Origin: Stratiformator vulcanicus
Lineage (GTDB): Bacteria; Planctomycetota; Planctomycetia; Planctomycetales; Planctomycetaceae
DNA: 64,000 bases
NCBI RefSeq assembly: GCF_007744515.1
Contig: NZ_CP036268.1
Location: 1,383,640 to 1,447,639 of the forward strand
Direction: 5' to 3'
How positions within the stretch are numbered: position 1 is the first letter of the stretch; every line of letters begins with the position of its first letter. Shown in pieces: positions 22,261 to 30,007 of the stretch. The translations under genes and the position numbers were made by a program. The notes beneath the pieces were generated by a model. That model ran no database searches and was not told the DNA's origin. It saw only the letters and a program-made list of their open reading frames with translations.

Positions 22261-23418
22261 TCAATGGAGTTCGGCAAGTAGCGAACCGAATTTCGGATTG
22301 CGAAGTCTCTTCGAGACGGTCCATCCCTGGGTGGTGGCCGTGCATGCCAATTTGGGGCGGAGCCAGATGCCGACGGCGCCGATTGGTACGATCGGTCGAT
22401 GGGTCTGCAACCTGGGGTCAGTCATCCGCTGAATCAGATGCTCGTATTCTTCCTGTCCGATATCCGAGGACGGAACACGTCCGACGTAGACGAGATCACC
22501 TTTGATGACGGAGGCGAGCAGGAGCCAGGAGAAGCCCTCACGACTCGGGACATAGCCGACGATCAGGCATTCGACCGATTGTCGCTTTGGTTCGGCATTC
22601 GTTTGCTCTTCTTCCTCTTCGGCAGGCATCGCGGTCGCCGCGGCGCCCTCGATCGATTCTTCGAGTGAGGCGTCTGCATTCTGTTGTGCTTCCGCGGCCG
22701 TTTCCCGCAGCCTCACGCTGGCCCGCTGACGGACGCCCCAGTCTTCGAAGAGGCTGTTGAAGTCGAGCGCACCTATCAATGTGAGCGCGGCGATGATAGC
22801 CATTAGCGACCACACCGCGCCCCAGAATCGCCAGACACCGTCCGGCAGACGCGTCAGAGTCTCTTTCCAAATCCCGAAGGGGGACAGCAGCAGGTCCAGC
22901 GCGCCGAAGCGGTCCGATCGCCTGCAGGCATGAATGTACGCGGCGACATGAAACGACAGCAGTAGGACGCTGCCCAAGGCTGTTTGTGCGAGTGACCAAG
23001 TCGCCCGGACGGGTGAGTCGATCGGCCACAGCGCGGCCGCTAGTCCGCTGACGAGAAAAATGAACGCGGCACCGAATAGTGCGAGCCAGGCGTATGAAGG
23101 AATGACCGTCCAGATGCTGAGCGGCGTATCGTCTTCGAGGCCTTCCTGCTCACCGCTGAGATCGACCTGAGAGTCGAGTGCGGGATAGTAGCCGCATCTC
23201 GGGCAGAAAGAACTACTTCCCCAAGACTCATGAGATCGACACCCCGGACAGGCGGGCGCCTTGCTCTCCGAGGAAAACCCCATTGGCGGGGCGGATGAAG
23301 CCGCGGAGGCATGCTTCCCGGGATCACCGTGAGAGGAGTGATTGGCGAGCGCGATTTCTTCGAGCAATCGCTCCGTTTCGGCGATATTCGAAGGATGGGT
23401 CGCCACAATCGGCCTCAC
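22261..23418 (-). CDS. Zinc-ribbon membrane protein with DNA-ligase-C-like C-terminus
   Basis: 385 residues with a GTG start. Residues 56-76 carry C-P-G-C and C-P-R-C, a zinc ribbon. Three hydrophobic spans follow (about 101-130, 138-166, 195-220), then an Ala/Glu-rich linker (about 230-280). The last 100 residues read like the C-terminal OB domain of ATP-dependent DNA ligases: a strand CLIVGY, then LLLASVIKGDLVYVGRV, then IWLRPKLA and finally RLRNPKFGSL, in the same order and spacing as LL-G-LVYVGRVGTG, VWV-PEL and GRLRHP-F in that family. No ligase adenylation domain (KxDG) is present, so it cannot seal DNA. It converges on the kinase gene, 15 bases away. Membrane topology is unambiguous; the OB assignment is my inference from motif order. 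Confidence 0.75.
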   Translation of the reverse strand: MRPIVATHPSNIAETERLLEEIALANHSSHGDPGKHASAASSAPPMGFSSESKAPACPGCRSHESWGSSSFCPRCGYYPALDSQVDLSGEQEGLEDDTPLSIWTVIPSYAWLALFGAAFIFLVSGLAAALWPIDSPVRATWSLAQTALGSVLLLSFHVAAYIHACRRSDRFGALDLLLSPFGIWKETLTRLPDGVWRFWGAVWSLMAIIAALTLIGALDFNSLFEDWGVRQRASVRLRETAAEAQQNADASLEESIEGAAATAMPAEEEEEQTNAEPKRQSVECLIVGYVPSREGFSWLLLASVIKGDLVYVGRVPSSDIGQEEYEHLIQRMTDPRLQTHRPIVPIGAVGIWLRPKLACTATTQGWTVSKRLRNPKFGSLLAELH

Positions 23419-23745
23419 TGATTAGAAATCGGTATTCCCTGAACACTGTTGGTCGCCGTGTGTACGGCGGCGCAATCGATGCCGTTCGAACACTAGGTCG
23501 AGAAGCCGGTCCGGGTCGCCTATTTGTCGATAGAAGTCACCCTGTGCGAAGCCGGCGTACCACGGATCGCTTTGACCGCTACAACCGGACCGCGACACCG
23601 TCGCTTGTCGGAATTGAACGTGGCGACCAATGCCACGACCCGTTAGTAAAGACACTTAGCACGCTGCATTGCTGACTGCGACGCAGTGAAATTTCTGAGA
23701 TTCCGCCGATCGTGACGGCGGGGCGAACAGCAAACGGAATGGAAC
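23419..23745. other. Divergent intergenic region, no gene seen
   Basis: 327 bases between the leftward membrane protein and the rightward GDP-mannose dehydratase gene, so promoters of both should lie here. I found no convincing ORF, hairpin with T-tract, repeat element or RNA gene. Confidence 0.5.
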
Positions 23746-24756
23746 ATGAAGAAGGCACTGATTACCGGGATCACCGGTCAGGACGGTTCGTACCTCGCCG
23801 AGTCGTTACTCAGAGACGGCTATGAGGTCCATGGCCTGGTGCGCCGGGTCGCGCTCGAAGATGGAGGGACAAGAGTCTCCCGGCTGAGCGGATTTCTGGA
23901 CCAACTTCATCTTCACGATGGATCGCTGGAGAGTTTCCCGTCGATTTACCAAATTGTGACGAAAGTCCGTCCTGACGAGGTGTACCACCTCGGAGCCCAG
24001 AGTTTCGTGGCCAAATCGTTCGACGATGCGTTCTCGACGTTAAAGACGAACATCGAAGGAACGCACTTCGTTCTCGAAGCGGTCCGCCAGATCGTGCCTG
24101 AATGCCGCTTTTATTTCGCAGGGTCAAGCGAGATGTTCGGCAAAGTCAGTGAGAGCCCTCAGAACGAATCGACGCCGTTTCATCCCCGCAGCCCGTACGG
24201 AATCTCCAAGGTGACCGGCTTCGATCTGACGCGAAACTACCGGGAGGCCTACGGGATGTTCGCGTGCTCCGGCATTCTCTTTAACCATGAGTCGCCGCGC
24301 CGCGGGTTCGAGTTCGTCACCCGCAAAATCTCCTCGCACGTGGCCGAAATTAAGGCCGGCCGGAAAACCCAACTCCAGCTCGGAAATCTCGAGGCGCGAC
24401 GCGATTGGGGCTACGCCGAAGACTACGTCGAGGCGATGCGTCTGATGCTTAAACACTCCGATCCGGTTGATTTCGTCATCGCCACCGGCGCGACGCACTC
24501 GGTCCGCGACTATTGCGAAGCCGCATTCGCCGAAGCCGGGTTAGACTATCGTGATCACGTCGTGCATAACGAACAGTTTGAACGTCCCGCCGAGGTCGAA
24601 TTGTTATTGGGCGACGCTTCCAAAGCCAAAGCGGAATTGGGATGGGAGCCGAATGTCGACTTCGAAGGTCTCGTGCGATTGATGGTTCGTCACGACCTTG
24701 AGCGGTTGGGGCACTCTGCCGCCTCATCGGAAGATCGGGCCGCAACCACGGTGTGA
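23746..24756 (+). CDS. gmd: GDP-mannose 4,6-dehydratase
   Basis: 336 residues, slightly shorter than most family members. It converts GDP-mannose to GDP-4-keto-6-deoxymannose, the first step to GDP-fucose, GDP-rhamnose and related deoxysugars for surface polysaccharide. Visible features of the extended short-chain dehydrogenase fold: nucleotide-binding TGITGQDGSYL at the N-terminus, the active-site run SSEMFG (S127, S128, E129), catalytic YGISK (Y151, K155), the family-typical NHESPRRG and the late RRDWGYAEDYVEAM. No GDP-fucose synthase, reductase or glycosyltransferase lies next to it, so the final sugar cannot be told from this window. The ATG start follows the G-rich ggaatggaac. Confidence 0.95.
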   Translation: MKKALITGITGQDGSYLAESLLRDGYEVHGLVRRVALEDGGTRVSRLSGFLDQLHLHDGSLESFPSIYQIVTKVRPDEVYHLGAQSFVAKSFDDAFSTLKTNIEGTHFVLEAVRQIVPECRFYFAGSSEMFGKVSESPQNESTPFHPRSPYGISKVTGFDLTRNYREAYGMFACSGILFNHESPRRGFEFVTRKISSHVAEIKAGRKTQLQLGNLEARRDWGYAEDYVEAMRLMLKHSDPVDFVIATGATHSVRDYCEAAFAEAGLDYRDHVVHNEQFERPAEVELLLGDASKAKAELGWEPNVDFEGLVRLMVRHDLERLGHSAASSEDRAATTV

Positions 24757-24833
24757 AAGTTCCCGGCCACCCGTGAAATAGCACATTCGATCGTTCCTAC
24801 TGACCCACTTGAAAATTAAGAACGGATATTAAG

Positions 24834-26102
24834 ATGAAACGCCGCGATTTCCTGAAGGCGGTCACCGCGACGTCGGCCGGGTGTCTGCTCAATACGACGC
24901 TCCCGCAATCACTCTCGGCCGAATCGGTCGATCAGTGGTCGTTGCCAACCCGGGTCATCACCACGGGGCCGAAGCACCATTGGTTCGGCTACTACGATAA
25001 ATGGCAGTTCGACCCGACCGACCGCTTCGTGCTCAGTAACGAAGTCTCGTTCGAGCATCGCAGTCCGCGGGAAAGCGACTCGATCGGCATCGGGATGGTC
25101 GATACGGGCGAAGCCGATCGCTGGATTCCCTTGGGAACGACGAAAGCGTGGTGCTGGCAGCAAGGCTGCATGTTGCAGTGGGTGCCGCAGCGCGAACACA
25201 CCGTGCTATGGAATGACCGGGAAGGAGATCAGTTCGTCTGTCGCATTCTTGATACAAAGTCCGGCGATCAACGCACCGTCGATACTCCGATCTACAGTTT
25301 GGCCCCCGACGGGCAAACGGCGGTGACGACTGATTTCCGACGCATTCAGGACATGCGAAAAGGGTACGGCTACGCCGGGCTGGCAGATCCGCATCGTGAC
25401 GAATTGGCTCCGGATGACAGCGGGCTGTGGCGGGTTGATCTCGAAAGCGGTGACCGAGAGTTGGTGTTTTCGATCGCCGAGGCGGCTTCAACCGGGGCCG
25501 GCAATCCGTCGATGGAGGGGGCGAAGCACTATTTTAACCATCTGCTGGTATCGCCCGACGGCAACCGCACAATCTTTCTGCATCGCTGGCGTCCTGACGG
25601 AGGACGCGGAAAATTCCGAACGAGAATGTTTACGATCGGTCTCGACGGTTCCGACCCTTACGTGCTCGACCCGTCAGGCAGCACGTCGCACTTCATTTGG
25701 CGAGACGACGAATACATTTGCGCCTGGACGCGACCGGAAGGGCAGCCGTGGGGCTTCTATCTATTTAAAGATAAGACCGATGAGGTCGAACCGGTCGGTC
25801 GTGGAGTCATGACCAAGAACGGGCATAATACATATTTACCGATCGGTGACGGGACGGAATGGATTCTTAACGATACCTATCCCGACCGGGATCGCGTTCA
25901 GACGGTCTATCTTTATCACGTGCCGACAGAAAAAGTGGTGAAGGTCGGCGACTTCCCATCCCCGCGGGTCTATACCGGCGAGTGGCGGTGCGACACCCAT
26001 CCGCGATACAGCCGCGATGGGAAGACGATCTGCGTCGACTCACCCGTCGAAAGGAGCGGCCGCCAGTTGCACCTGATCGACATCTCCGAAATCGTGGGCT
26101 GA
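24834..26102 (+). CDS. Tat-exported beta-propeller protein, function unknown
   Basis: 422 residues. The N-terminus (KRRDFLKAVTATSAG, then a hydrophobic stretch and LSA) is a twin-arginine signal, so the protein is probably exported folded. The mature part is rich in Trp, Asp and Gly with repeated strands such as LLVSPDGNRTIFLHRW and PRYSRDGKTICVDSP, the pattern of TolB/oligogalacturonate-lyase-like propellers. Conserved-looking runs include WFGYYDKWQFD near the start and HYFNHL in the middle. I cannot pick out catalytic residues. It lies 77 bases after the dehydratase gene on the same strand and may be co-transcribed, which would hint at a polysaccharide role, but that is only inference. Confidence 0.75.
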   Translation: MKRRDFLKAVTATSAGCLLNTTLPQSLSAESVDQWSLPTRVITTGPKHHWFGYYDKWQFDPTDRFVLSNEVSFEHRSPRESDSIGIGMVDTGEADRWIPLGTTKAWCWQQGCMLQWVPQREHTVLWNDREGDQFVCRILDTKSGDQRTVDTPIYSLAPDGQTAVTTDFRRIQDMRKGYGYAGLADPHRDELAPDDSGLWRVDLESGDRELVFSIAEAASTGAGNPSMEGAKHYFNHLLVSPDGNRTIFLHRWRPDGGRGKFRTRMFTIGLDGSDPYVLDPSGSTSHFIWRDDEYICAWTRPEGQPWGFYLFKDKTDEVEPVGRGVMTKNGHNTYLPIGDGTEWILNDTYPDRDRVQTVYLYHVPTEKVVKVGDFPSPRVYTGEWRCDTHPRYSRDGKTICVDSPVERSGRQLHLIDISEIVG

Positions 26103-26119
26103 CCCTGTCGCGATCGCCA

Positions 26120-26179
26120 CACAAGCCCGCTGCAAAGGCAAGACTCGCCTCACACAAGCCCGCAGCGCAAGCAAGGGAC
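26120..26179 (+). repeat. Two direct copies of the palindrome-family repeat, one degenerate
   Basis: A decayed copy (acaagcccgctgcaaaggca) is followed by an intact one (acaagcccgcagcgcaagca, then aggga). Same family as copies at 40293, 42052, 42086, 42151, 46841, 54208 and 56181. They lie just after the propeller gene and before the convergent FHA gene. Confidence 0.85.
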
Positions 26180-26210
26180 GTAACCGGGCGAACGCCGTTC
26201 GATATCGTGC

Positions 26211-26594
26211 TCAAGCCGGGGTCGCACTTCCGGTCTGTTCCGGGACAGGCGGGAGCGGGATGTCAGCCGTCGTATTTTGCCCGCGACTGCCGCCATCATC
26301 TGGCCCCAGATGCACACGGTATTTCACGCTCGCAAAACCAAGCTCATCGCCCGGCAGCAGTGCGCCGCGTGTGATTCGTTGGCCGTTGACCTTGGTGCCG
26401 TTAGTGCTGCCCAGATCGCGGACGTAAAGCAGTCCATCCGTCTTGACGATGATGCAGTGCATTTTGGAGACGGCCGCTTGCGACAGAACCAGATCGCAAA
26501 CGTCTTCGTTCCGCCCAACGACGGTGACGTCACTCTCGAGTCGTATTGGATCCCCGTGCAGGGGAATCAACTCCGCACGCATTTGCAGTCGCAC
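26211..26594 (-). CDS. Small FHA-domain protein
   Basis: 127 residues from a GTG start; an in-frame ATG at 26582 would give 123 residues and is equally possible. Almost the whole protein is one forkhead-associated domain, which binds phosphothreonine peptides. The signature residues are all present: GRN near residue 27, the core S-x-x-H (S43, H46) in AAVSKMHC, and LGSTNGTKVNG. A Gly/Pro-rich tail of about 30 residues follows. With no other domain it would work as a cytoplasmic adaptor reading threonine kinases such as the one encoded at 16483. It is convergent with the propeller gene. Confidence 0.92.
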   Translation of the reverse strand: MRLQMRAELIPLHGDPIRLESDVTVVGRNEDVCDLVLSQAAVSKMHCIIVKTDGLLYVRDLGSTNGTKVNGQRITRGALLPGDELGFASVKYRVHLGPDDGGSRGQNTTADIPLPPVPEQTGSATPA

Positions 26595-26980
26595 CCCGAA
26601 TAGATTTCCGTTCGATTGTCGAGGCGGCCAACGGTGGGGTCAAGCGCAGTCTTCGCAAACGGGTGATCCCAAGCCGAATTGGCATAAGCGCTTCCGCCCA
26701 ATCGCTTCATCCGTCAGGGTCCAGTCGTCGCTTGATTCTCTGAAATTTCGCTGGTACGTTCAGCCCGCCGCAGGCGAATCGCGATCGGGTTCCGCGCACA
26801 GACTTCAACGCACGGAAGTTCCGAAACGTCAGCATCGTCGGGGCAGAGCGCACCCGTATGGGCCGGCGCACTTTGAACTTTCCACTATTTTTGCAGCCGT
26901 CTGGCCCTCCGACGTGCAATCAAGCACGAGCGGCACAATCGGCGAGGCGGCCCGAAGACCCTGCTAAGGATGCAAATTCG
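26595..26980. other. Intergenic region upstream of ppdK
   Basis: 386 bases between divergent genes (FHA leftward, ppdK rightward). The ppdK frame stays open upstream to 26858 but that part reads as non-coding, and a Shine-Dalgarno-like taagga precedes the ATG at 26981. I see no other gene or repeat here. Confidence 0.5.
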
Positions 26981-29728
26981 ATGAGCGCGACGGCGACCGA
27001 TACGAAGTACGTCTACTCGTTCGGCGGCGGCAAGGCCGACGGCGATACCACGATGAAGAACCTGCTCGGCGGCAAAGGTGCCAACCTGGCCGAGATGAGC
27101 AACATCGGCCTGCCCGTCCCCGCCGGCTTCACTATCACCACCGAACTCTGCACGTATTATTACGACCACGATCGAAGCTACCCGCCCGAATTGAAGGATC
27201 AGGTCGACTCTGCGATGAGGCAGATCGAAGAGGTCATGGGAGCCAAGTTCGGCGATTCCGAGAATCCGCTGTTACTCTCCTGCCGCTCCGGTGCCCGTGA
27301 ATCGATGCCGGGCATGATGGACACGATCCTGAACCTCGGCCTCAATGACGAGACCGTTCAGGCCCTTGCGAAATCCTCCGGCAACGAGGCCTTCGCCTAC
27401 GACAGCTATCGCCGCCTGATTCAGATGTACGGCGAAGTCGTGATGGGCATGAAGCCGCAGGCGAAGGAAGATCCCGATTACTTCGAAGACATTCTGGAAA
27501 AAAAGAAGCACGAGTTCGGTGTCGAGTTCGATTCGCAGCTCACCGCCGAGAACCTCAAAGAGGTCGTCGCGCAGTTCAAGGCGAAGGTCAAAGAAGTCAC
27601 CGGCAAGGACTTTCCGACCGATCCCAACGAGCAGGTCTGGGGCGCGATCAGCGCCGTCTTCGGCAGTTGGATGAACGATCGCGCGATGGTCTATCGCCGC
27701 GAGTACGGTATCCCCCACGAATGGGGCACCGCCACCAACGTGCAGGCGATGGTCTTCGGCAACCTCGGTGACGACTGCGCAACCGGCGTGGGTCTTACGA
27801 GGGACTGTGCGATTGGCGAACCCGGATTCAACGGAGATTACTTGATCAATGCCCAGGGCGAAGACGTCGTCGCCGGCATCCGCGCTCCCAAACGGATCGA
27901 AGAAACCCTCGCCCAAGACATGCCCGAAGCCTACGAGCATCTGGACAAGATTGGGAAGACGTTGGAGCGGCACTACAAAGAAGTGCAAGATATTGAATTT
28001 ACGGTCCAGAAGGGCCAGGTCTGGATGCTTCAAACCCGCAACGCCAAGCGGACCGGCTTTGCCGCGGTGAAGATCGCCGTCGACCTCGTCAACGAAGGAC
28101 TCATCACCCCCGAAGAAGCCCTGCAGCCCAAGCGGGTCCCCGCCGACGGCCTCAACCAACTCCTCCAGCCGTTGTTCGACCCTTCCGCCAAAAAGCAGGC
28201 GAGCGAAGACGGTCACCTGCTCACCAAGGCCATCAACGCCGGACCGGGAGCCGCGACCGGGCAAATCGTCTTTCACGCCTCCGACGCCGAAGAGGAATAC
28301 GAGAAAGACAAAAACGTCCAAATGATCCTCGTCCGCCGCGAAACCAGCCCGGAAGACCTCCGCGGCATGCGACTCGCCAAGGGCATCCTCACCGCCTTCG
28401 GCGGCGCCTCCTCCCACGCCGCCCTCGTCAGCCGACAGATGGGCAAAACCTGCATCGTCGGGGCCAGCGAGCTCGACATCGACTACCACGCCGGCACCGT
28501 CACCGTCGGCGACAAAGTCCTCAAAGCGGGCGATTGGATTTCGATCGACGGCTTCACCGGTGAGGTCTTCGAAGGCAAGGTCGACACCAGCGCCTCGGAG
28601 ATCATCGAGGTCTTGATCAATAAGACCAAAAAGCCCGAAGACGCCCCCATCTATCAACGCTATTCGCAACTGATGGAATGGGTCGACAAGCACCGCACGC
28701 TCAACGTCCGGGCCAACACCGAAGCCGACGAAGCCGAAAAATCGGCCGCGTTCGGAGCCGAAGGCGTCGGCCTGTGCCGGACCGAGCACATGTTCTTCAG
28801 CCGCCTCGACGACATGCGCGAGATGATCCTCGCCACCGATCAGGCGACCCGCGAAGCCGCCGTCATGAAGCTCCTCCCCCACCAGAAGGAAGACTTCACC
28901 AAGCTCTTCGAAGCAATGGCCGGCAAGCCCGTCACCATCCGCCTGCTCGACCCGCCGCTGCACGAGTTCCTCTCGCACCACCACCTTGAGGAAGACCCCG
29001 ACCTCGCCCACAAACTCGCCGACATGACCGGTAAGTCCAAAGAGGACATCCACCGTCGGGTCGAAGAATTGGCCGAGTCGAACCCCATGCTCGGCTTCCG
29101 CGGCTGCCGCCTCGGCATCGTCTACCCGGAGATCACCGCCATGCAGGCGCGGGCGATCTTCGAAGCCGCCTGCGAGCTGAAGAAAAGCGGCACCGAAGTC
29201 CTGCCCGAGGTCATGATCCCCCTCGCGGGCTTCGCCGCCGAATTCAAGAACCAGGCCAAGATCGTCCGCGAGACGGCGGCCAAGGTTTTCGAGGAGCAGG
29301 GCATCGAAATCCCCTACCTCGTCGGCACGATGATCGAGATCCCCCGCGCGGCCCTCACCGCCGACGAGATCGCCCAAGACGCCGAGTTCTTCAGCTTCGG
29401 CACCAACGACCTCACGCAGACGACGCTCGGCATGAGCCGCGACGACTACGGGCCGTTCATCACCAAATACCGCGAAGCCGACATCGTCCCCAACGACCCG
29501 TTCCAAACGGTCGATCAGTCGGGTGTCGGCAAGCTGATGAAAATCGGCATCGAGGGCGGCCGCGGCGTGAAGTCGGACCTCAAGATCGGCATCTGCGGCG
29601 AACACGGCGGCGACCCCAACTCCGTCATGTTCTGCCACCGCGCCGGACTGAACTATGTCAGCTGCAGCCCGTTCCGCATCCCCATCGCGAAACTAGCCGC
29701 CGCCCAAGTCGCCCTCCTCGCCGACTGA
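26981..29728 (+). CDS. ppdK: Pyruvate, phosphate dikinase
   Basis: 915 residues, the normal length. It interconverts pyruvate + ATP + phosphate and phosphoenolpyruvate + AMP + pyrophosphate in the cytoplasm. Domains in order: N-terminal ATP-grasp part (LLGGKGANLAEM near residue 20; LLSCRSGARESMPGMMDT), central swivelling domain with the phospho-histidine motif GGASSHAALVSRQMGKTC, and the PEP-binding TIM barrel (GFRGCRLGI; FFSFGTNDLTQTTLG; the GICGEHGGDP catalytic-cysteine loop). The start is placed at ATG 26981 because MSATATDTKYVYSFGGG matches the usual start of the family and a Shine-Dalgarno sequence sits 10 bases upstream. A strong terminator follows at 29815. Monocistronic. Codon bias is strong, consistent with high expression. 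Confidence 0.97.
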   Translation: MSATATDTKYVYSFGGGKADGDTTMKNLLGGKGANLAEMSNIGLPVPAGFTITTELCTYYYDHDRSYPPELKDQVDSAMRQIEEVMGAKFGDSENPLLLSCRSGARESMPGMMDTILNLGLNDETVQALAKSSGNEAFAYDSYRRLIQMYGEVVMGMKPQAKEDPDYFEDILEKKKHEFGVEFDSQLTAENLKEVVAQFKAKVKEVTGKDFPTDPNEQVWGAISAVFGSWMNDRAMVYRREYGIPHEWGTATNVQAMVFGNLGDDCATGVGLTRDCAIGEPGFNGDYLINAQGEDVVAGIRAPKRIEETLAQDMPEAYEHLDKIGKTLERHYKEVQDIEFTVQKGQVWMLQTRNAKRTGFAAVKIAVDLVNEGLITPEEALQPKRVPADGLNQLLQPLFDPSAKKQASEDGHLLTKAINAGPGAATGQIVFHASDAEEEYEKDKNVQMILVRRETSPEDLRGMRLAKGILTAFGGASSHAALVSRQMGKTCIVGASELDIDYHAGTVTVGDKVLKAGDWISIDGFTGEVFEGKVDTSASEIIEVLINKTKKPEDAPIYQRYSQLMEWVDKHRTLNVRANTEADEAEKSAAFGAEGVGLCRTEHMFFSRLDDMREMILATDQATREAAVMKLLPHQKEDFTKLFEAMAGKPVTIRLLDPPLHEFLSHHHLEEDPDLAHKLADMTGKSKEDIHRRVEELAESNPMLGFRGCRLGIVYPEITAMQARAIFEAACELKKSGTEVLPEVMIPLAGFAAEFKNQAKIVRETAAKVFEEQGIEIPYLVGTMIEIPRAALTADEIAQDAEFFSFGTNDLTQTTLGMSRDDYGPFITKYREADIVPNDPFQTVDQSGVGKLMKIGIEGGRGVKSDLKIGICGEHGGDPNSVMFCHRAGLNYVSCSPFRIPIAKLAAAQVALLAD

Positions 29729-29814
29729 GGCACGGCCAAGACAAGCCGCGCACGCAGTAAGCGGATCGTCCGAGTGCGGGGCGAGAGGCAAGCGGCCAAA
29801 GGCCAGAGAAATGA

Positions 29815-29848
29815 AACAGCCTGCGACCACCGCCGCGGGCTGTTTTTC
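29815..29848 (+). terminator. Rho-independent terminator of ppdK
   Basis: Arms aacagcctgcg (29815-29825) and cgcgggctgtt (29834-29844) pair with one G-T wobble around an 8-base loop, followed by five T. It lies 87 bases after the ppdK stop. Confidence 0.85.
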
Positions 29849-29883
29849 TATTTCGAACGCAGTGGTCTCACCCACCCGCGTGG

Positions 29884-29906
29884 CATGCCCACGGAACGTG
29901 GGCATG
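29884..29906. repeat. Perfect 10-bp palindrome
   Basis: Arms catgcccacg and cgtgggcatg around gaa. A second palindrome with 7-bp arms (catggcc / ggccatg) lies at 29962-29984. Both share the catg-(cc/gg)-cac look and may be decayed copies of one element between the convergent ppdK and restriction genes. Confidence 0.7.
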
Positions 29907-29961
29907 AGTGTGCGGCGTGCTCCCTATCACAACTCCAAGACCACGTAGACGCTCCTTCCCC

Positions 29962-29984
29962 CATGGCCACGTCCCGCGGCCATG
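29962..29984. repeat. Palindrome with 7-bp arms
   Basis: Arms catggcc (29962-29968) and ggccatg (29978-29984). It lies 24 bases after the stop codon side of the restriction gene at 30008, so it could fold in both convergent transcripts; there is no T-tract. Confidence 0.55.
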
Positions 29985-30007
29985 CCACGCAGACGCACCC
30001 TTGATCG

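Noticed and set aside
27272-29638. 788-codon open frame on the minus strand
   Set aside because: It lies entirely inside ppdK, in antisense; its Val/Asp/Gly-rich translation is a mirror of the strong codon bias and has no domain.
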